Positions 24,141 to 31,310 of a DNA stretch of 64,000 nucleotides are shown piece by piece. The position numbers were made by a program, and so were the translations under genes. The stretch comes from Bacillus oleivorans. Its GTDB lineage: Bacteria > Bacillota > Bacilli > Bacillales > JC228. The notes under the pieces were generated by a model. It was not told the DNA's origin. It worked only from the letters and a program-made list of their open reading frames with translations, and did no database searches. The DNA lies in assembly GCF_900207585.1 (NCBI RefSeq), contig NZ_OAOP01000011.1, positions 1 through 64,000 of the forward strand, in the 5' to 3' direction. Numbering within the stretch: the first letter of the stretch is position 1; each line of letters starts with the position of its first letter.

Positions 24141-24353
24141 CTATTCTTTCATCTTTTCCTTTCGTTCTTTGTTCTGAAAAGAAATTATTACTTCATAAGC
24201 ATCTTTTGGGCTGCGTTTTGCTTTTTCGGCTTCTTCGTATGTTATTTCAATAGTACGAAAACGCGAAACTAACTCCCCTTCATCGAAATTTATAAAGTAT
24301 CGTCCGTTCTCAACGCTAATTTCTATTCCATAATCAAAAAAGATAACTTCCAT
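24141..24353 (-). CDS. Small hypothetical protein
   Basis: A 70-residue soluble, acidic and lysine-rich protein (VIFFDYGIEISVENGRYFIN) with a GGAGAA ribosome site. Family not recognised. It lies between two copies of the dispersed repeat. Comparable small proteins in such islands are often immunity proteins, but nothing here proves it. Confidence 0.55.
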   Translation of the reverse strand: MEVIFFDYGIEISVENGRYFINFDEGELVSRFRTIEITYEEAEKAKRSPKDAYEVIISFQNKERKEKMKE

Positions 24354-24401
24354 ATTTATTCTCCTTTAATGATCGAAATTACTAATATGCCCAAGAGACT
24401 A

Positions 24402-24439
24402 TTAAACAAACCTGCTTCGTTCGTATTTGTTTTAATAAG
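24402..24439. repeat. Dispersed CTGCTCCGTT repeat, copy 3
   Basis: TTAAACAAACCTGCTTCGTT followed by a TTTGTTTTAATAAG arm. Confidence 0.45.
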
Positions 24440-24530
24440 ATTTTAACATAATATTCCACTTATAAACTTTATTTCTGAATAGAGCAATTAAAAAAGATCG
24501 TCACCATCGACGACCATCTTGTATAATTTC

Positions 24531-24563
24531 TTATTCAACTAAACTGCTCCGTTAGTTGAAGAA
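24531..24563. repeat. Dispersed CTGCTCCGTT repeat, copy 4
   Basis: The most symmetric copy: TTCAACTAA and TTAGTTGAA flank the CTGCTCC core. The gene-free stretch 24354-24653 is mostly made of copies 3 and 4. Confidence 0.5.
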
Positions 24564-24653
24564 CATCATCTCGCTTCCATTATATGTTATTTCTTTGGTA
24601 AATCAATAACCCTTTTCAAAAACAACAATCTTTGCGAAATCGGCATTTTATAA

Positions 24654-24878
24654 TTAAAGTGGTTTCCATAACAACACAATAACGATGAAAATTATAATTT
24701 GAAAAAGACGGATATTGAACTTATCTTCGCGCACTTCTTCCTTATATTCATCCATAATAAAAGCCTCATCGATTTCTTCTATTCGTCGTTTGACTATATT
24801 CTTTAAGGTGTTTTCATACATTTCCATCTCTTTTTTATACTCTTCATTAAACTCTATAGTGGTAATTCTCGGCTTCAT
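24654..24878 (-). CDS. Small C-terminally anchored membrane protein
   Basis: A 74-residue protein: a charged helical first part (EFNEEYKKEMEMYENTLKNI) and one C-terminal transmembrane helix (about 56-71). Its ATG overlaps the stop of the upstream gene by four bases (ATGA), so translation is coupled. No family recognised. Confidence 0.6.
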   Translation of the reverse strand: MKPRITTIEFNEEYKKEMEMYENTLKNIVKRRIEEIDEAFIMDEYKEEVREDKFNIRLFQIIIFIVIVLLWKPL

Positions 24879-25306
24879 GTTCTTTTTTCATCCCAATCTT
24901 CGGGAATATAGGCCGGATCTCGAAAACCACCAGGCCCTTGATATTTTTTTGACACGGATCCGTTCTTCCCTTCGTAAATTGTGCCTTGTTGTATTTCCCC
25001 TCGTTTTAACCGTCCAACATCGATTTGCCGTATTTCCCCTAGTTCTGCCCCTCCAACATCATTGATAAAGTAAATATATGTGTAAAACGGCTCATTCTTG
25101 AACTTGACTTCCATTAGAAAATCTCGATAGTCTCTATCGTAAGTAGTTTTATATTCTTTGATATTTTCATCTAAGCCATCCTCGGATAAATAGTCGAGTA
25201 CGGTTTCTATAGTCTGTTCTTCTGACGAACCATTAAATATTTCCATTTTACCAGTAACATAACCAATAATTAAAATGATTCCGATGACTGCTCCAATGTA
25301 CTTCAT
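24875..25306 (-). CDS. Membrane-anchored hypothetical protein, DUF3139-like layout
   Basis: A 143-residue protein with an N-terminal transmembrane helix (3-18) and an extracytoplasmic domain rich in tyrosine and aspartate (IKEYKTTYDRDYRDFLMEVKF). The layout of a short anchor, a helix-rich 'ETVLDYL' segment and a beta-rich tail resembles the small DUF3139-type proteins of Bacillus, but the match is loose. Coupled to the following gene. Confidence 0.55.
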   Translation of the reverse strand: MKYIGAVIGIILIIGYVTGKMEIFNGSSEEQTIETVLDYLSEDGLDENIKEYKTTYDRDYRDFLMEVKFKNEPFYTYIYFINDVGGAELGEIRQIDVGRLKRGEIQQGTIYEGKNGSVSKKYQGPGGFRDPAYIPEDWDEKRT

Positions 25307-25324
25307 TAATGAACTCCTTATTTA

Positions 25325-25450
25325 CTAAGATTTCAAATACAGAAGATACCACATTCCGATTAAAGCTGACATTCCTAGAAAAATCATAAACGATTGTATG
25401 CGGTCAAAAAACCATAATATCCCGTTTAATAATTCTAATATAGCCTCCAA
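25325..25450 (-). CDS. 41-residue membrane protein
   Basis: TTG start with AGGGGGG eight bases upstream; 41 residues beginning (M)EAILELLNGILWFFDRI and ending YLLYLKS, with one long hydrophobic helix. It sits between two cluster genes with matching spacing and is probably real, although missed by length cut-offs. Small single-helix proteins of this kind can be toxins or regulators of membrane partners; function unknown. Confidence 0.55.
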   Translation of the reverse strand: MEAILELLNGILWFFDRIQSFMIFLGMSALIGMWYLLYLKS

Positions 25451-25491
25451 TATATAATCCCCCCTAGTAAGTAAGCTCTTTATTTTCTGCG

Positions 25492-25815
25492 TTAGTCATA
25501 TGTTCCTACAGTCCCGTCGGTCGTTATAAAGTGCCAGTTTCCAATGTTAGGCTCTCCATCAAAAGTGACATTACATTCAAAGTCCATTTGTTTTTTATCT
25601 AACTTACAGGATATCTCTTTCACTTGGCTTAAACGGCCTTCCGCCTCTAAATGCTCTTTGATTCTTTCGATAGTTTGATAGCGTTCAATCGGGGATCCGA
25701 ATTTCAGGTAATAGATAAATCCACCTATTACTAGAAGAATGATAACAAATAATCCGAAGAGAATTCTGCGGTTTCTTTTCTCTCTTTTGGTTAAATACCC
25801 ATCAATAGCCGGCAT
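25492..25815 (-). CDS. Membrane-anchored hypothetical protein
   Basis: A 107-residue protein with a basic N-terminus, one transmembrane helix (about 18-37) and an extracytoplasmic domain containing two cysteines (EISCKLDKKQMDFECNV) that could form a disulfide. The start overlaps the upstream gene by 14 bases. It resembles the protein at 24875 in size and layout, so the two may be diverged relatives. Confidence 0.6.
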   Translation of the reverse strand: MPAIDGYLTKREKRNRRILFGLFVIILLVIGGFIYYLKFGSPIERYQTIERIKEHLEAEGRLSQVKEISCKLDKKQMDFECNVTFDGEPNIGNWHFITTDGTVGTYD

Positions 25816-25972
25816 TATTTTTTTCTCTCTTTATACCCAACTGAATCGCTCCTACGAAACTCAGAATGGTCATCATCATCATTTCTGTTTTATATCCGTC
25901 ATACAGTATATCGAGTCCACCTAATATCGTAAAAACGCCAAACGTTATAAACCACCCTTTATTGACTTTCAT
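25802..25972 (-). CDS. Small two-helix membrane protein
   Basis: About 56 residues from ATG 25972, with two hydrophobic helices (GWFITFGVFTILGGLDIL and MMMMTILSFVGAIQLGI) and a basic tail. The start overlaps the end of the upstream gene by 14 bases. No family recognised. Confidence 0.5.
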   Translation of the reverse strand: MKVNKGWFITFGVFTILGGLDILYDGYKTEMMMMTILSFVGAIQLGIKREKNNAGY

Positions 25973-26147
25973 TTTTCTTTTTCCCATTTTCTATATATAT
26001 CCATGCGTAGTAAACAAGCCAGAATAAAATAGGAACAATTAACGCCAGATGGTAGGAGCCTTCGGGTAAAATGAAAAGTATAATCAGTCCCACTATGACA
26101 AACGGAGGCAGGAGAATGAAATATTTTTTCCAATCGGTTTTATTCAT
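25959..26147 (-). CDS. Small two-helix membrane protein
   Basis: A 62-residue protein with two transmembrane helices (about 11-28 and 35-52) and charged ends. Its ATG overlaps the stop of the 48-residue gene upstream by eight bases. Part of a tightly overlapped set of tiny genes. Confidence 0.55.
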   Translation of the reverse strand: MNKTDWKKYFILLPPFVIVGLIILFILPEGSYHLALIVPILFWLVYYAWIYIENGKKKNESQ

Positions 26148-26286
26148 CGTCTTCCTCTTCTTCTAATTCCGGATCAACTGATCCGATGTTTTCCAACATT
26201 TCTTCAATAAGATTATCTATATTTATTTGCTGTAAGTTTAAATCGTTATCAATGTTCAATGATCTGAGTTCTGTTTTCAGCGACAC
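26140..26286 (-). CDS. 48-residue acidic protein, DUF2785-like N-terminus
   Basis: GTG start with AGGGGG six bases upstream. The segment NLIEEMLENIGSVDPEL matches the N-terminal LVEEMLxxIGSxDPxLRD signature I associate with DUF2785 proteins, but the reading then ends in an acidic run (EEEEDDE) and a stop. It is either a small protein in its own right or the truncated front of a larger gene. Coupled to 25959. Confidence 0.45.
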   Translation of the reverse strand: MSLKTELRSLNIDNDLNLQQINIDNLIEEMLENIGSVDPELEEEEDDE

Positions 26287-26310
26287 AGTATCCCCCTCTT
26301 CCTACAACAT

Positions 26311-26345
26311 CTTCTTCAGCAATCCTGCCCCGTTAGGTTAATAGC
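26311..26345. repeat. Dispersed CTGCTCCGTT repeat, copy 5
   Basis: TTCTTCAGCAATCCTGCCCC followed by GTTAGGTTAATAG, the most diverged copy. Confidence 0.35.
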
Positions 26346-26394
26346 TTCAACCAAAAAGATTAATCCTTCTTGGATCAACGCTCCTGTTAGTGTG

Positions 26395-26970
26395 TTATTC
26401 AAAATCACGTAAGTTATGTAGTACCTCTTCACCATCTTCTGATTTGAATACTAATGTAGATTGCAACGCATTTTGGTGGATCATTTCTAATATTTCTTCG
26501 TTCGGTAACAAAGGTATAAGTGGATTTTGTTCTTTAGCTCCTAAAGAGTAAGCAATGGAAAACTCTATTTCATCATCATTTAATGTTACTGTACGTTGAG
26601 CCATATAATCAGCGTTAGTTCCTGCCTTATTTTTTTCAAGGTCAAAAATATTTCGACCAACATTTTCTTCAAGTAATTCTTTTAAATTAGTAGAAGGTTC
26701 TACAAAAAAATCAAATTCATTAAAAAGTTGATGAAACTGCTTTGAACTCATTAGTATAGGCTTTTGCAAGGTAAAAGAGTAATACAACGACGTTGGTGTT
26801 ACATATTTTCCATCTTCTTTACCATCAACATTTATCTTACCAATAATGGATTCATCTGTAACAATCGAAACATTAACATTATTTAGATTATCTAGTTTTT
26901 GATTAACCGAACAAGAAGCCATAATAATAGACAACACAATACACATAAACAAAACACTAACCGCTTTCAT
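26395..26970 (-). CDS. Lipoprotein of unknown function
   Basis: A 191-residue exported lipoprotein: signal peptide with lipobox IMASC near residue 20, then a soluble beta-rich domain. ATG 26970 has an AAGGGGAGA site. No family recognised. Second of two lipoproteins at this end of the island. Confidence 0.65.
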   Translation of the reverse strand: MKAVSVLFMCIVLSIIMASCSVNQKLDNLNNVNVSIVTDESIIGKINVDGKEDGKYVTPTSLYYSFTLQKPILMSSKQFHQLFNEFDFFVEPSTNLKELLEENVGRNIFDLEKNKAGTNADYMAQRTVTLNDDEIEFSIAYSLGAKEQNPLIPLLPNEEILEMIHQNALQSTLVFKSEDGEEVLHNLRDFE

Positions 26971-27114
26971 AAAATATCTCCCCTTATTCATTTTCTAAAA
27001 CCAAATAACCTTGTTCAACTCCCTCCCAAAATTAGTAATTATAATTTGTTCCAAACCGGGTAAGCGAATAAAAGGGTTTTCCTCATTGAAACGCCATCTT
27101 AATATAAATAAATT

Positions 27115-27621
27115 TCAATCATTTTTCTCTATTAATCTAAATAGGTCTGAATAAAAAAGTTCTATCGTATCCCGGGTTTCTATATCGTTATATATTGTAA
27201 GGTTATACCCTTTTCCCTGAATTAAACCGGATGCATAAGGCATGCCTTTTACAAAGTCTCCTTCACCACGATATATATCATCGGTTGTAAATGGTACTGA
27301 GTTATGTGCTCCGATAAAAATAATTGGTATTTGTATATCGGTATAAATCTTTGAATACTTATTTTTAGAGGCTTCGGCTAATTGATCATTCATTATAAAA
27401 ATGGCATCCAGTTTTTTATAATCGTTTTTGATTAAATCATCAAAAGTTAAGGATTTAAATTTTATCCTCTCATTTTCTATCTGCGTTGGAGCATCTCCTA
27501 TAATGCCAATCACTAATTGTTGGCCAGTGTAAGGATTATGAGGAATTATAGAACTGCAAGCTGACGTAAAAGTAAGTACAATCAATAAAACAAAAAATAT
27601 GTGTATAACAGATTTACTCAT
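27115..27621 (-). CDS. Lipoprotein, possible sugar- or peptide-binding-like fold
   Basis: A 168-residue lipoprotein with lipobox TSAC near residue 22. The mature part has alternating strands and helices (VIGIIGDAPTQIENERIKF, LDAIFIMNDQLAEASKN, IPIIFIGAHNSVPF) reminiscent of one lobe of a periplasmic-binding-like fold. Too short for a complete two-lobe binding protein. AAGGGGAAAG site before ATG 27621. Function unknown. Confidence 0.6.
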   Translation of the reverse strand: MSKSVIHIFFVLLIVLTFTSACSSIIPHNPYTGQQLVIGIIGDAPTQIENERIKFKSLTFDDLIKNDYKKLDAIFIMNDQLAEASKNKYSKIYTDIQIPIIFIGAHNSVPFTTDDIYRGEGDFVKGMPYASGLIQGKGYNLTIYNDIETRDTIELFYSDLFRLIEKND

Positions 27622-27804
27622 TATATCTTTCCCCTTCACCTATTCATTTTCGCATTTGAAGTCCATTAGTTCTTATCCTTTATAATTAAATATTAACATA
27701 ATCTTCCATATGTTTATTCACAAATTTCTAAAAAATATTAAAGCCACAACTATAACCCCCTTCAATTCTTGCGTTGTAGAATTTATTGGAAATAACATTT
27801 ATGA

Positions 27805-27838
27805 ATAAAAAATGGTTGGTTAAATATTTAACCAACCA
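27805..27838 (-). terminator. 26-bp perfect palindrome with T tract on minus strand
   Basis: TGGTTGGTTAAAT meets its exact complement with no loop bases beyond the central AT. On the minus strand it is followed by TTTTTT. It would stop transcription entering the island from the right. A protein-binding site is an alternative. Confidence 0.6.
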
Positions 27839-27873
27839 CAATAAGACCACACACTTACATTTTTCTTATTAAA

Positions 27874-27895
27874 TTTGTTCACAATTTGTACACAG
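27874..27895. repeat. Phased TTGTNCACA repeat left of tRNA-Ala fragment 2
   Basis: TTGTTCACA and TTGTACACA are 11 bp apart, 125 bp from the tRNA fragment. Candidate integrase arm site. Confidence 0.45.
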
Positions 27896-28019
27896 ACTTA
27901 ATTTATTTGATTGAATTTAGTTAATCTGACTTTATACCGAACTCCGGGAAACCGTTGATATACCTGAATTTATTGTTTCATTTTAAATCTATTTTATGAA
28001 TTTAACACTTGAACCCCTT

Positions 28020-28063
28020 CTGGCAGCGTAGAGGTCAGGGGTTCGAGCCCCCTATGCTCCATA
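28020..28063 (+). pseudogene. 3' half of tRNA-Ala(GGC), att scar 2
   Basis: Identical over 44 bp to 21490-21533, again starting at the anticodon loop. See that entry. Right boundary of the island. Confidence 0.85.
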
Positions 28064-28068
28064 TTCCG

Positions 28069-28090
28069 AAACCCTTGTGTGGAAAGGGTT
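28069..28090 (+). terminator. tRNA-type terminator after tRNA-Ala fragment 2
   Basis: AACCCTT and AAGGGTT around a short loop, then a T run. Confidence 0.7.
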
Positions 28091-28091
28091 T

Positions 28092-28419
28092 TTTCTTTTT
28101 TCTGTTTCCCACTTTCCGCCTCAAAACTTCCTTTAATTCACACAGGTTCACACCTGTTCTGAAGTATCCTTTGGATTTTTTATGTTTTTGAACCTCTTTC
28201 GCAAGGATTACGAATTGCCTCTCTATCAGCATCTTTTTATTACGTGTATCCATGCTTTTTCCCCAGCCAGCGACCTTCAGACCAAGACAAATATTTGTTT
28301 CATATAAAAATCATTGCAGGTTCATGATGTTTTTTAAAAAATATGTAATAGAAGAAAATTGCAGGTCCATTATTCATGGAGTTCAGACTTCTAAGTTTGT
28401 ACCTTTGTATGGTAGAACT
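28092..28419. other. Gene-free stretch between island and gerQ
   Basis: Two open frames here (28035-28253 minus, 28252-28449 plus) lack ribosome sites and cross structured DNA. A TTCACAC pair 10 bp apart lies at 28137 and 28147, similar to the arm-like repeats left of the scars. Confidence 0.4.
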
Positions 28420-28459
28420 AAAAACCCGCACAGTTTCCGAAAAAAATAAGCGGGTTTTT
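28420..28459 (-). terminator. Terminator downstream of gerQ
   Basis: AAAAACCCGC and GCGGGTTTTT flank a 20-base loop, with T tracts on both strands. It lies 15 bp beyond the gerQ stop. Confidence 0.75.
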
Positions 28460-28473
28460 AGCGTTCTTCTAAT

Positions 28474-28938
28474 TCACTCCGATGTCTCAAGGGTTGCCTC
28501 GACTTCCGGACTAATTTCCATGTGAGGATAGTTGATTTGTTCCCTGAATTCTACCCAGTCGAGATTTGCCATCAAAAGCAGGTAGCGTTTCCCGCTGGAT
28601 GGGTCGCTGATGATGATGTGGTCACGGCCAGCTGTTTCCACGCGTCCCTGATAAACCATTGCATTCCATCTGCTGTTCCCTTGGTAAGTAAAATAGAAGG
28701 TACCAACCTTTCCTTTATTGAAGCGCAGGATATTTTCGATAAATGATTCTTCCACCACGCCTGTCGGTAATTGCTGCCCAGTCCCCATAGGAACCACCGG
28801 GACGGAATATGCCGGTCCAGAAGGCATATCCATAGGGAAGCTTCCTAGTTGTTGTGCGGTCCTATCCTGAATCATGGAAGCCGGATAATAATCAGGAAAA
28901 TAATACGTCGGATAATAACTAGAGTCTCCATATGTCAT
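28474..28938 (-). CDS. gerQ: Spore coat/germination protein GerQ
   Basis: A 154-residue protein: a Tyr/Pro-rich N-terminal half and the conserved GerQ domain (VVEESFIENILRFNKGKVGT, then WNAMVYQGRVETAGRDHIIISDPSSGKRYLLL). GerQ sits at the spore inner coat, is needed to localise CwlJ and is cross-linked by transglutaminase Tgl. ATG 28938 has AAGGAG; the longer frame lacks one. Encoded next to cwlJ as in other Bacillus. Confidence 0.93.
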   Translation of the reverse strand: MTYGDSSYYPTYYFPDYYPASMIQDRTAQQLGSFPMDMPSGPAYSVPVVPMGTGQQLPTGVVEESFIENILRFNKGKVGTFYFTYQGNSRWNAMVYQGRVETAGRDHIIISDPSSGKRYLLLMANLDWVEFREQINYPHMEISPEVEATLETSE

Positions 28939-28961
28939 ATGAAGATCAGCTCCTTTTTTAT

Positions 28962-29438
28962 TTATCGATAAAACTCTGGGCAATAGCCCGGTACACCTAC
29001 ATAGAAACAATGATTTTTGTGCGCAAAATCGAACTGCGTCATGGGGGATCTTGGCATCGTCGCGGCACAAGGGGCTCGGAATTTTTTCCCTGGACTGGGG
29101 TTGAAAAACCACAAGCTCATTCTGGCCCGAGGTTCCCTGTAACCATGCAGCAAATCCCTGGCCCTCTGGAGGTCAGCTTCGTCAGGTCGTTGTGTATACA
29201 AAGTTCCGTTTAAGACGGGCTCGAAATGAGGGATATCAGTTCCAGGTATAGTTTGATAAATCGCATGCCTGATATTGCGTAAATTTTTGAAGTCCGGAGC
29301 ACAGTCTGCCTCGACCCGATTAGCCACAACAGATCCTACCATACTCATCCCTTGGGCTCCTTCACCGATCGCTTCCGACAGCATGAGCCTAGCTAACGAA
29401 TCCACGTCACGGGAAGTATGTTTTATTCGACTACCCAT
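28962..29438 (-). CDS. cwlJ: Spore cortex hydrolase CwlJ
   Basis: A 158-residue SleB/CwlJ-type hydrolase (domain from about residue 12) with the catalytic-glutamate motif LMLSEAIGEGAQGMSMVGSVV, NRVEADCAPDF and the C-terminal WFFNPSPG...HCFYVGVPGYCPEFY. It degrades cortex peptidoglycan during germination, triggered by Ca-dipicolinate, and depends on GerQ. No signal peptide, as usual for CwlJ, which is made in the mother cell. 23 bp upstream of gerQ. Confidence 0.93.
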   Translation of the reverse strand: MGSRIKHTSRDVDSLARLMLSEAIGEGAQGMSMVGSVVANRVEADCAPDFKNLRNIRHAIYQTIPGTDIPHFEPVLNGTLYTQRPDEADLQRARDLLHGYREPRARMSLWFFNPSPGKKFRAPCAATMPRSPMTQFDFAHKNHCFYVGVPGYCPEFYR

Positions 29439-29484
29439 ATTCTCACCCCCCTTTTAGCCTATACAAGTAACTTATTGCCTGAAG

Positions 29485-29815
29485 TTGGTTTTGGCAACTT
29501 GCCTACCAGCCCAAACTTGGGGAATTCAGTCAAAAAAAAAAGCCCTAAAAAAGAGCGTGAAATGGCTAGTTAATCATCAAGAGAAGAATGGTTCTTGGTA
29601 TTGGCGTTGGGGTATTTGTTATATTTATGGCACATGGGCTGCTATCACCGGAATGACATCCATAGGTGTATCTTCAAATGACCCTTCTATTCAAAAAGCG
29701 TTGAACTGGTTAAAGAAAATTCAAAATCCCAATGGCGGCTAGGGAGAGTCATGTAAAAGTGATATAAACAAAACCTATACCCCATTAAAAGTCAGTACCG
29801 AAACGGATACTAGCT
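29485..29815 (+). pseudogene. Sporulenol/squalene-hopene cyclase fragment
   Basis: The plus strand reads SVKWLVNHQEKNGSWYWRWG, GTWAAITG and NWLKKIQNPNGG, then a TAG where the family has Trp, and continues in frame with GESCKSDINKTYTPLKVSTE. This is the C-terminal part of class II terpene cyclases such as sporulenol synthase (SqhC), with QW-type repeats. The front and end are missing, so it is a relic. Confidence 0.75.
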
Positions 29816-29818
29816 TGT

Positions 29819-30223
29819 TTATTGTCCTGATTGCATTTTATAATTTCTTACTATCATTCCAGTGGATTTAATCATTCCAAACTCTTCGTAGTAAGGTTGG
29901 AGGTTTTCATCACACGTTAAATCAATCATGTAAAGATTTTCAAGTTCTTTTAGTATCCGTTTTACTAACTCCTTACCAATCCCTTTATTTTGATATTCAG
30001 GTAAAACCTCAAGGAAGGGAATGTAAGCAGATAATACACCATCACTTATAGCGGTGATAAACCCTATTACTTTATTTGTTTGTTCATCAATTGCAATGAC
30101 AAATTTATCACTATTCTTCAATAATTTTAAATGAATTTCCGGATTAGGCGGATTTAACCACCCTACAAAAAAACCTTCTAACATATCCGCAGAAATATCG
30201 TTAATCGCAGTTTTATATAACAT
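29819..30223 (-). CDS. GNAT-family N-acetyltransferase
   Basis: A 134-residue acetyltransferase of the GNAT fold. Motif A is visible as FLEVLPEYQNKGIGKELVKRI (acetyl-CoA pyrophosphate loop Q/RxxGxG). The C-terminal strand ends IVRNYKMQ. Substrate unknown. Single gene; it ends four bases from the cyclase relic. Confidence 0.85.
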   Translation of the reverse strand: MLYKTAINDISADMLEGFFVGWLNPPNPEIHLKLLKNSDKFVIAIDEQTNKVIGFITAISDGVLSAYIPFLEVLPEYQNKGIGKELVKRILKELENLYMIDLTCDENLQPYYEEFGMIKSTGMIVRNYKMQSGQ

Positions 30224-30535
30224 ATTACCGACTCCTTATCTGAAATTTATATTGTACAGCTTCAAATAAGTGTCAATATAGTACAGTAACATTAAAAAAC
30301 CTCCAAACTTTAGCGAATATAGTTAGCTTTCTATAAAAACTCCAAAAATCCTTTAAAAAATCATTTAGTACCTGAATACAATACACTGCTAGTTTTGATA
30401 TCTGTTTCGATTATTAGAAATAGATCTATATAAGAAGTAAATGACTAATAAATTTAATATTAATAACATCAGTACGCTTGTTACTTCCATTCGATTTCAC
30501 AAGGGCACTGTTTTACCTTTAATCTATTTTTCTTA
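30224..30535. other. Gene-free stretch
   Basis: AT-rich with no supported frame on either strand. No clear terminator or repeat is seen. Confidence 0.4.
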
Positions 30536-31093
30536 TCAGCATTTTGAAAATTCACAGCTTTTTATATGGTCATTCACAACTCCGATAGCCTGTAAATAGG
30601 CATAAATAATAGTAGTTCCAACAAATTTAAATCCTCTTTTTTTTAAATCCTTGCTAATCTGATCACTAAGTGCTGTATTCGCAGGGACTTCACTATGGCC
30701 TTCCCAACAATTGATGATCGGATTTCCATTCACGTAACCCCATAAGTAATCACTAAAACTGCCATATTCTCTTTGTACTTCTTTAAATGCTTTGGCATTA
30801 ATAATAACAGATTCCAATTTTTTACGGTTGCGAACCAATCCTTCGTTTTGCATAAGCTCGTCGATTTTCTCTGGCCGATATTTCACAATCTTTTCAACAT
30901 CAAAACCGTCCAATGCTGTCCGATAATTCTCACGTTTCTTTAAAACCGTATACCAACTCAATCCTGCCTGAGCACCTTCTAGAATAAGAAATTCAAACAA
31001 CGTTTGATCATCATAAACAGGAACTCCCCATTCCACATCATGATAGTTAATATACAATGGATCTTCATTAACCCAGCCACAGCGTTTTACCAT
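30536..31093 (-). CDS. tag: DNA-3-methyladenine glycosylase I
   Basis: A 185-residue base-excision enzyme of normal Tag length. Starts MVKRCGWVNEDPLYINYHDVEWG with the zinc-binding Cys and His, has the FEFLILEGAQAGLSW substrate-pocket helix with its conserved Glu, and ends VNDHIKSC with the second His-Cys pair. It removes 3-methyladenine from alkylated DNA. Confidence 0.93.
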   Translation of the reverse strand: MVKRCGWVNEDPLYINYHDVEWGVPVYDDQTLFEFLILEGAQAGLSWYTVLKKRENYRTALDGFDVEKIVKYRPEKIDELMQNEGLVRNRKKLESVIINAKAFKEVQREYGSFSDYLWGYVNGNPIINCWEGHSEVPANTALSDQISKDLKKRGFKFVGTTIIYAYLQAIGVVNDHIKSCEFSKC

Positions 31094-31189
31094 AAGGCAA
31101 TCCCCCTATTATTTTGCATATGGTCCAAACTACCAAATTTTAATAAACTTGTATTACACTCATTTTATATTAGAAAGCGTGGAAGGCAA

Positions 31190-31261
31190 ATGAAGGATGT
31201 ACTCATTTTAGGAGGATCCCAGTTTTTCGGGAAGCTTTTGGTCAATATGTTATTGAACTAA
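31190..31261 (+). pseudogene. N-terminal stub of an NAD-dependent epimerase-like gene
   Basis: ATG 31190 after a GGAAGG site reads MKDVLILGGSQFFGKLLVNM and stops after 23 codons. This matches the first strand and glycine loop of extended SDR epimerases (LILGGTxFxG). The rest is absent. Confidence 0.6.
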
Positions 31262-31310
31262 AAAAGAAGCACCAGCGGATACTTCAAGTTGTCCCGTAGT
31301 GCTCTTTTTA
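31261..31310 (-). terminator. Terminator of the DUF3231 gene
   Basis: An AAAAAGA...GCAC arm pairs with GTGC...TCTTTTT. On the minus strand the T tract follows the stem. It overlaps the last bases of the DUF3231 gene. Confidence 0.55.

Larger units (their letters stand above)
27622..28019. other. Gene-free end of the tRNA-Ala island
   Basis: No gene is supported. It contains a 26-bp perfect palindrome (27813-27838) and the phased repeat at 27874-27895. Confidence 0.5.

Noticed and set aside
28035-28253. 72-codon frame over the tRNA-Ala fragment
   Set aside because: It reads through the tRNA 3' half and its terminator; the composition (runs of Lys) reflects the hairpin, not coding selection.
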